Assembly (NCBI GenBank): GCA_026710325.1
Contig: JAPORH010000157.1
Span: 1-32,730, forward strand
Source of the DNA: Litoreibacter sp.
GTDB taxonomy: Bacteria; Pseudomonadota; Alphaproteobacteria; Rhodobacterales; Rhodobacteraceae
Length of the DNA: 32,730 nt
Reading direction: 5' to 3'
Each line of letters opens with the position of its first letter. The stretch's first letter is position 1. Under the pieces are notes generated by a model. The model saw only the letters and a program-made list of their open reading frames with translations, had not been told where the DNA came from and did not search any database. The position numbers and the translations under genes are program-made. Shown one piece after another: positions 31,747 to 32,730 of this stretch.

Positions 31747-32721
31747 ATGTTCCGTCGCGCGCTTTTCTTCACCAGCTTTCTTGCCTCCCCACTTTGGGCA
31801 GCTGACTTCATCGTGCAAGCGCCGGTTTTGGCGGCAAAGGTTTACCCGCAGGGGGCCACGCTGAGGCGTGCTTTTTCTGTCGGGCTACCGGAGGGAGCAC
31901 ACCGGGTCTTGCTGCCTGTGCCACCAGCCTTGGATCCCAGCCAGCCTTTCCAGATCAGAGGCTTGGTTGATCTATCACTTGGCTCCGTTGAGCTGTTGCC
32001 CGACTACCTGCTCGACAGCGAACTTGTTTATATGGGGGCTCAGAAACGCGCATTTGACGCGATGGAGGACGCGCGCGAACGACTCGAGATCGCAGAAGGC
32101 ACGCTTGCACGCATGCAGTCCGCCATCGTCGCTGCCGAAGTTCAATTAGAGTTTCTGCGCGCGCGTGCGGGTAGCGAAGATGGAGGGCTCAATGCGGTCG
32201 AGCTCCGAGAAATCAATGCCATGCTGGGCGAAGAAGTCGCATCGCTCAGTTTGACCTTGCAACAAGCGAGGGAGAACGCACGCCCAAGCGAAGTAGCTGT
32301 GCGCGATGCCCAGATGGCATTTGAACAAGCGCAGTTTGATTTCAAGCGTTTGCAACCCCCGCAAGGCCCTGTGGACTTGATTGCGATTTCGCTCAATGCG
32401 CCTGAGGCTGTGACCGCAAATCTCACACTCTCGCACCTCATTTTTTCCGCAAACTGGCGTCCAAGCTACGACATGAACCTGAATCGCGCCGAGGGGGTCG
32501 TCGAAGTCGAACGAAAGGTCATCATTGAGCAGCAGACTGGCGAGATCTGGTCGGATATAGCGCTCAGCCTGTCGACGAGCGACCCCTTTTCTCAGATTAA
32601 CCCAGCAACCGTTGACCCAAACCTCGCTTTGATTTCCAACACAAACCGGCGTGGGGCGGTGACGTCAACTCTTCCCACGGTACACGACTCACGGCGAAAT
32701 AGCCTTCGATTTTGGGCTTGA
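31747..32721 (+). CDS. MuiA/DUF4139-type exported protein, apparently truncated
   Basis: A signal peptide (hydrophobic, cleavage after LWA at about residue 18) is followed by an N-terminal beta domain, a charged coiled-coil region (about residues 95-205, with repeated E, R, Q and A), and the start of the DUF4139 domain (LTLSHLIFSANWRPSYDMNL, then IEQQTGEIWSDIALSLSTSDP). Members of this family that I know of are around 500 residues or more. This frame stops at 324 residues, nine bases before the window edge, and the last 20 residues do not look like the family. A frameshift near 32650-32680 or a true truncation are both possible. Function is unknown; MuiA was named as a mucoidy inhibitor. Confidence 0.72.
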   Translation: MFRRALFFTSFLASPLWAADFIVQAPVLAAKVYPQGATLRRAFSVGLPEGAHRVLLPVPPALDPSQPFQIRGLVDLSLGSVELLPDYLLDSELVYMGAQKRAFDAMEDARERLEIAEGTLARMQSAIVAAEVQLEFLRARAGSEDGGLNAVELREINAMLGEEVASLSLTLQQARENARPSEVAVRDAQMAFEQAQFDFKRLQPPQGPVDLIAISLNAPEAVTANLTLSHLIFSANWRPSYDMNLNRAEGVVEVERKVIIEQQTGEIWSDIALSLSTSDPFSQINPATVDPNLALISNTNRRGAVTSTLPTVHDSRRNSLRFWA

Positions 32722-32730
32722 AAGCGCCCG

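Overview
The window looks like chromosome of a Rhodobacteraceae (roseobacter-type) alphaproteobacterium. It is moderately GC-rich. leuC, leuD, leuB and asd have the expected sequences and all lie on the plus strand. The inositol and LPS genes are also of alphaproteobacterial type. No rRNA, tRNA, CRISPR array, insertion sequence or phage gene was seen. The assignment rests on recognised protein sequences only, not on a search.

Layout. (a) 254-2372: a DUF2975 membrane protein coupled to a small XRE-type regulator, convergent with an MscS-type channel. (b) 2640-5495: leuC and leuD, with an AT-rich, membrane-anchored HEPN/DUF4145-like gene placed exactly between them, then a strong terminator. 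(c) 5693-7655: a membrane-protein gene frameshifted by a perfect 14-bp tandem duplication, followed by an exported endonuclease/exonuclease/phosphatase-fold protein that lacks several catalytic acids. (d) 7545-9523: an NAD-binding SDR-like gene divergent from a LysR regulator. (e) 9587-11692: leuB and an EamA exporter.

(f) 11768-26800 is an inositol-catabolism island. It holds a first LacI-type regulator and a transport operon (IolI-like isomerase, periplasmic binding protein, permease, single-domain ATPase, IolG, tiny membrane protein). It also holds a minus-strand operon iolD-iolC-iolB-iolJ, a divergent plus-strand operon (Gfo/Idh/MocA dehydrogenase, iolE, second Gfo/Idh/MocA dehydrogenase) and a second LacI-type regulator. 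Together the enzymes cover uptake, oxidation of inositol to inosose (IolG), dehydration (IolE), ring opening (IolD), isomerisation (IolB), phosphorylation (IolC) and aldol cleavage (IolJ). Only the last step, malonate-semialdehyde dehydrogenase (IolA), is missing from the window.

The best regulatory signal is a palindrome, TTGCAA-N4-TTGCAA, in front of all three inositol transcription units and of the second lacI gene. Before that lacI gene it expands into four TTGCAA-like units at exact 10-bp spacing. A second palindrome, TGATA-N6-TATCA, lies before the first lacI gene and before the transport operon, so the transport promoter appears to be under two LacI-type repressors.

(g) 26887-30490: LPS genes, namely a small membrane protein, an LpcC-like core glycosyltransferase and a convergent MsbA-like exporter with an unusual C-terminal tail of about 134 residues. 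(h) 30660-32721: asd and a MuiA/DUF4139-type exported protein. The latter's ribosome binding site lies within a terminator-like hairpin, and its frame closes early, close to the window edge.
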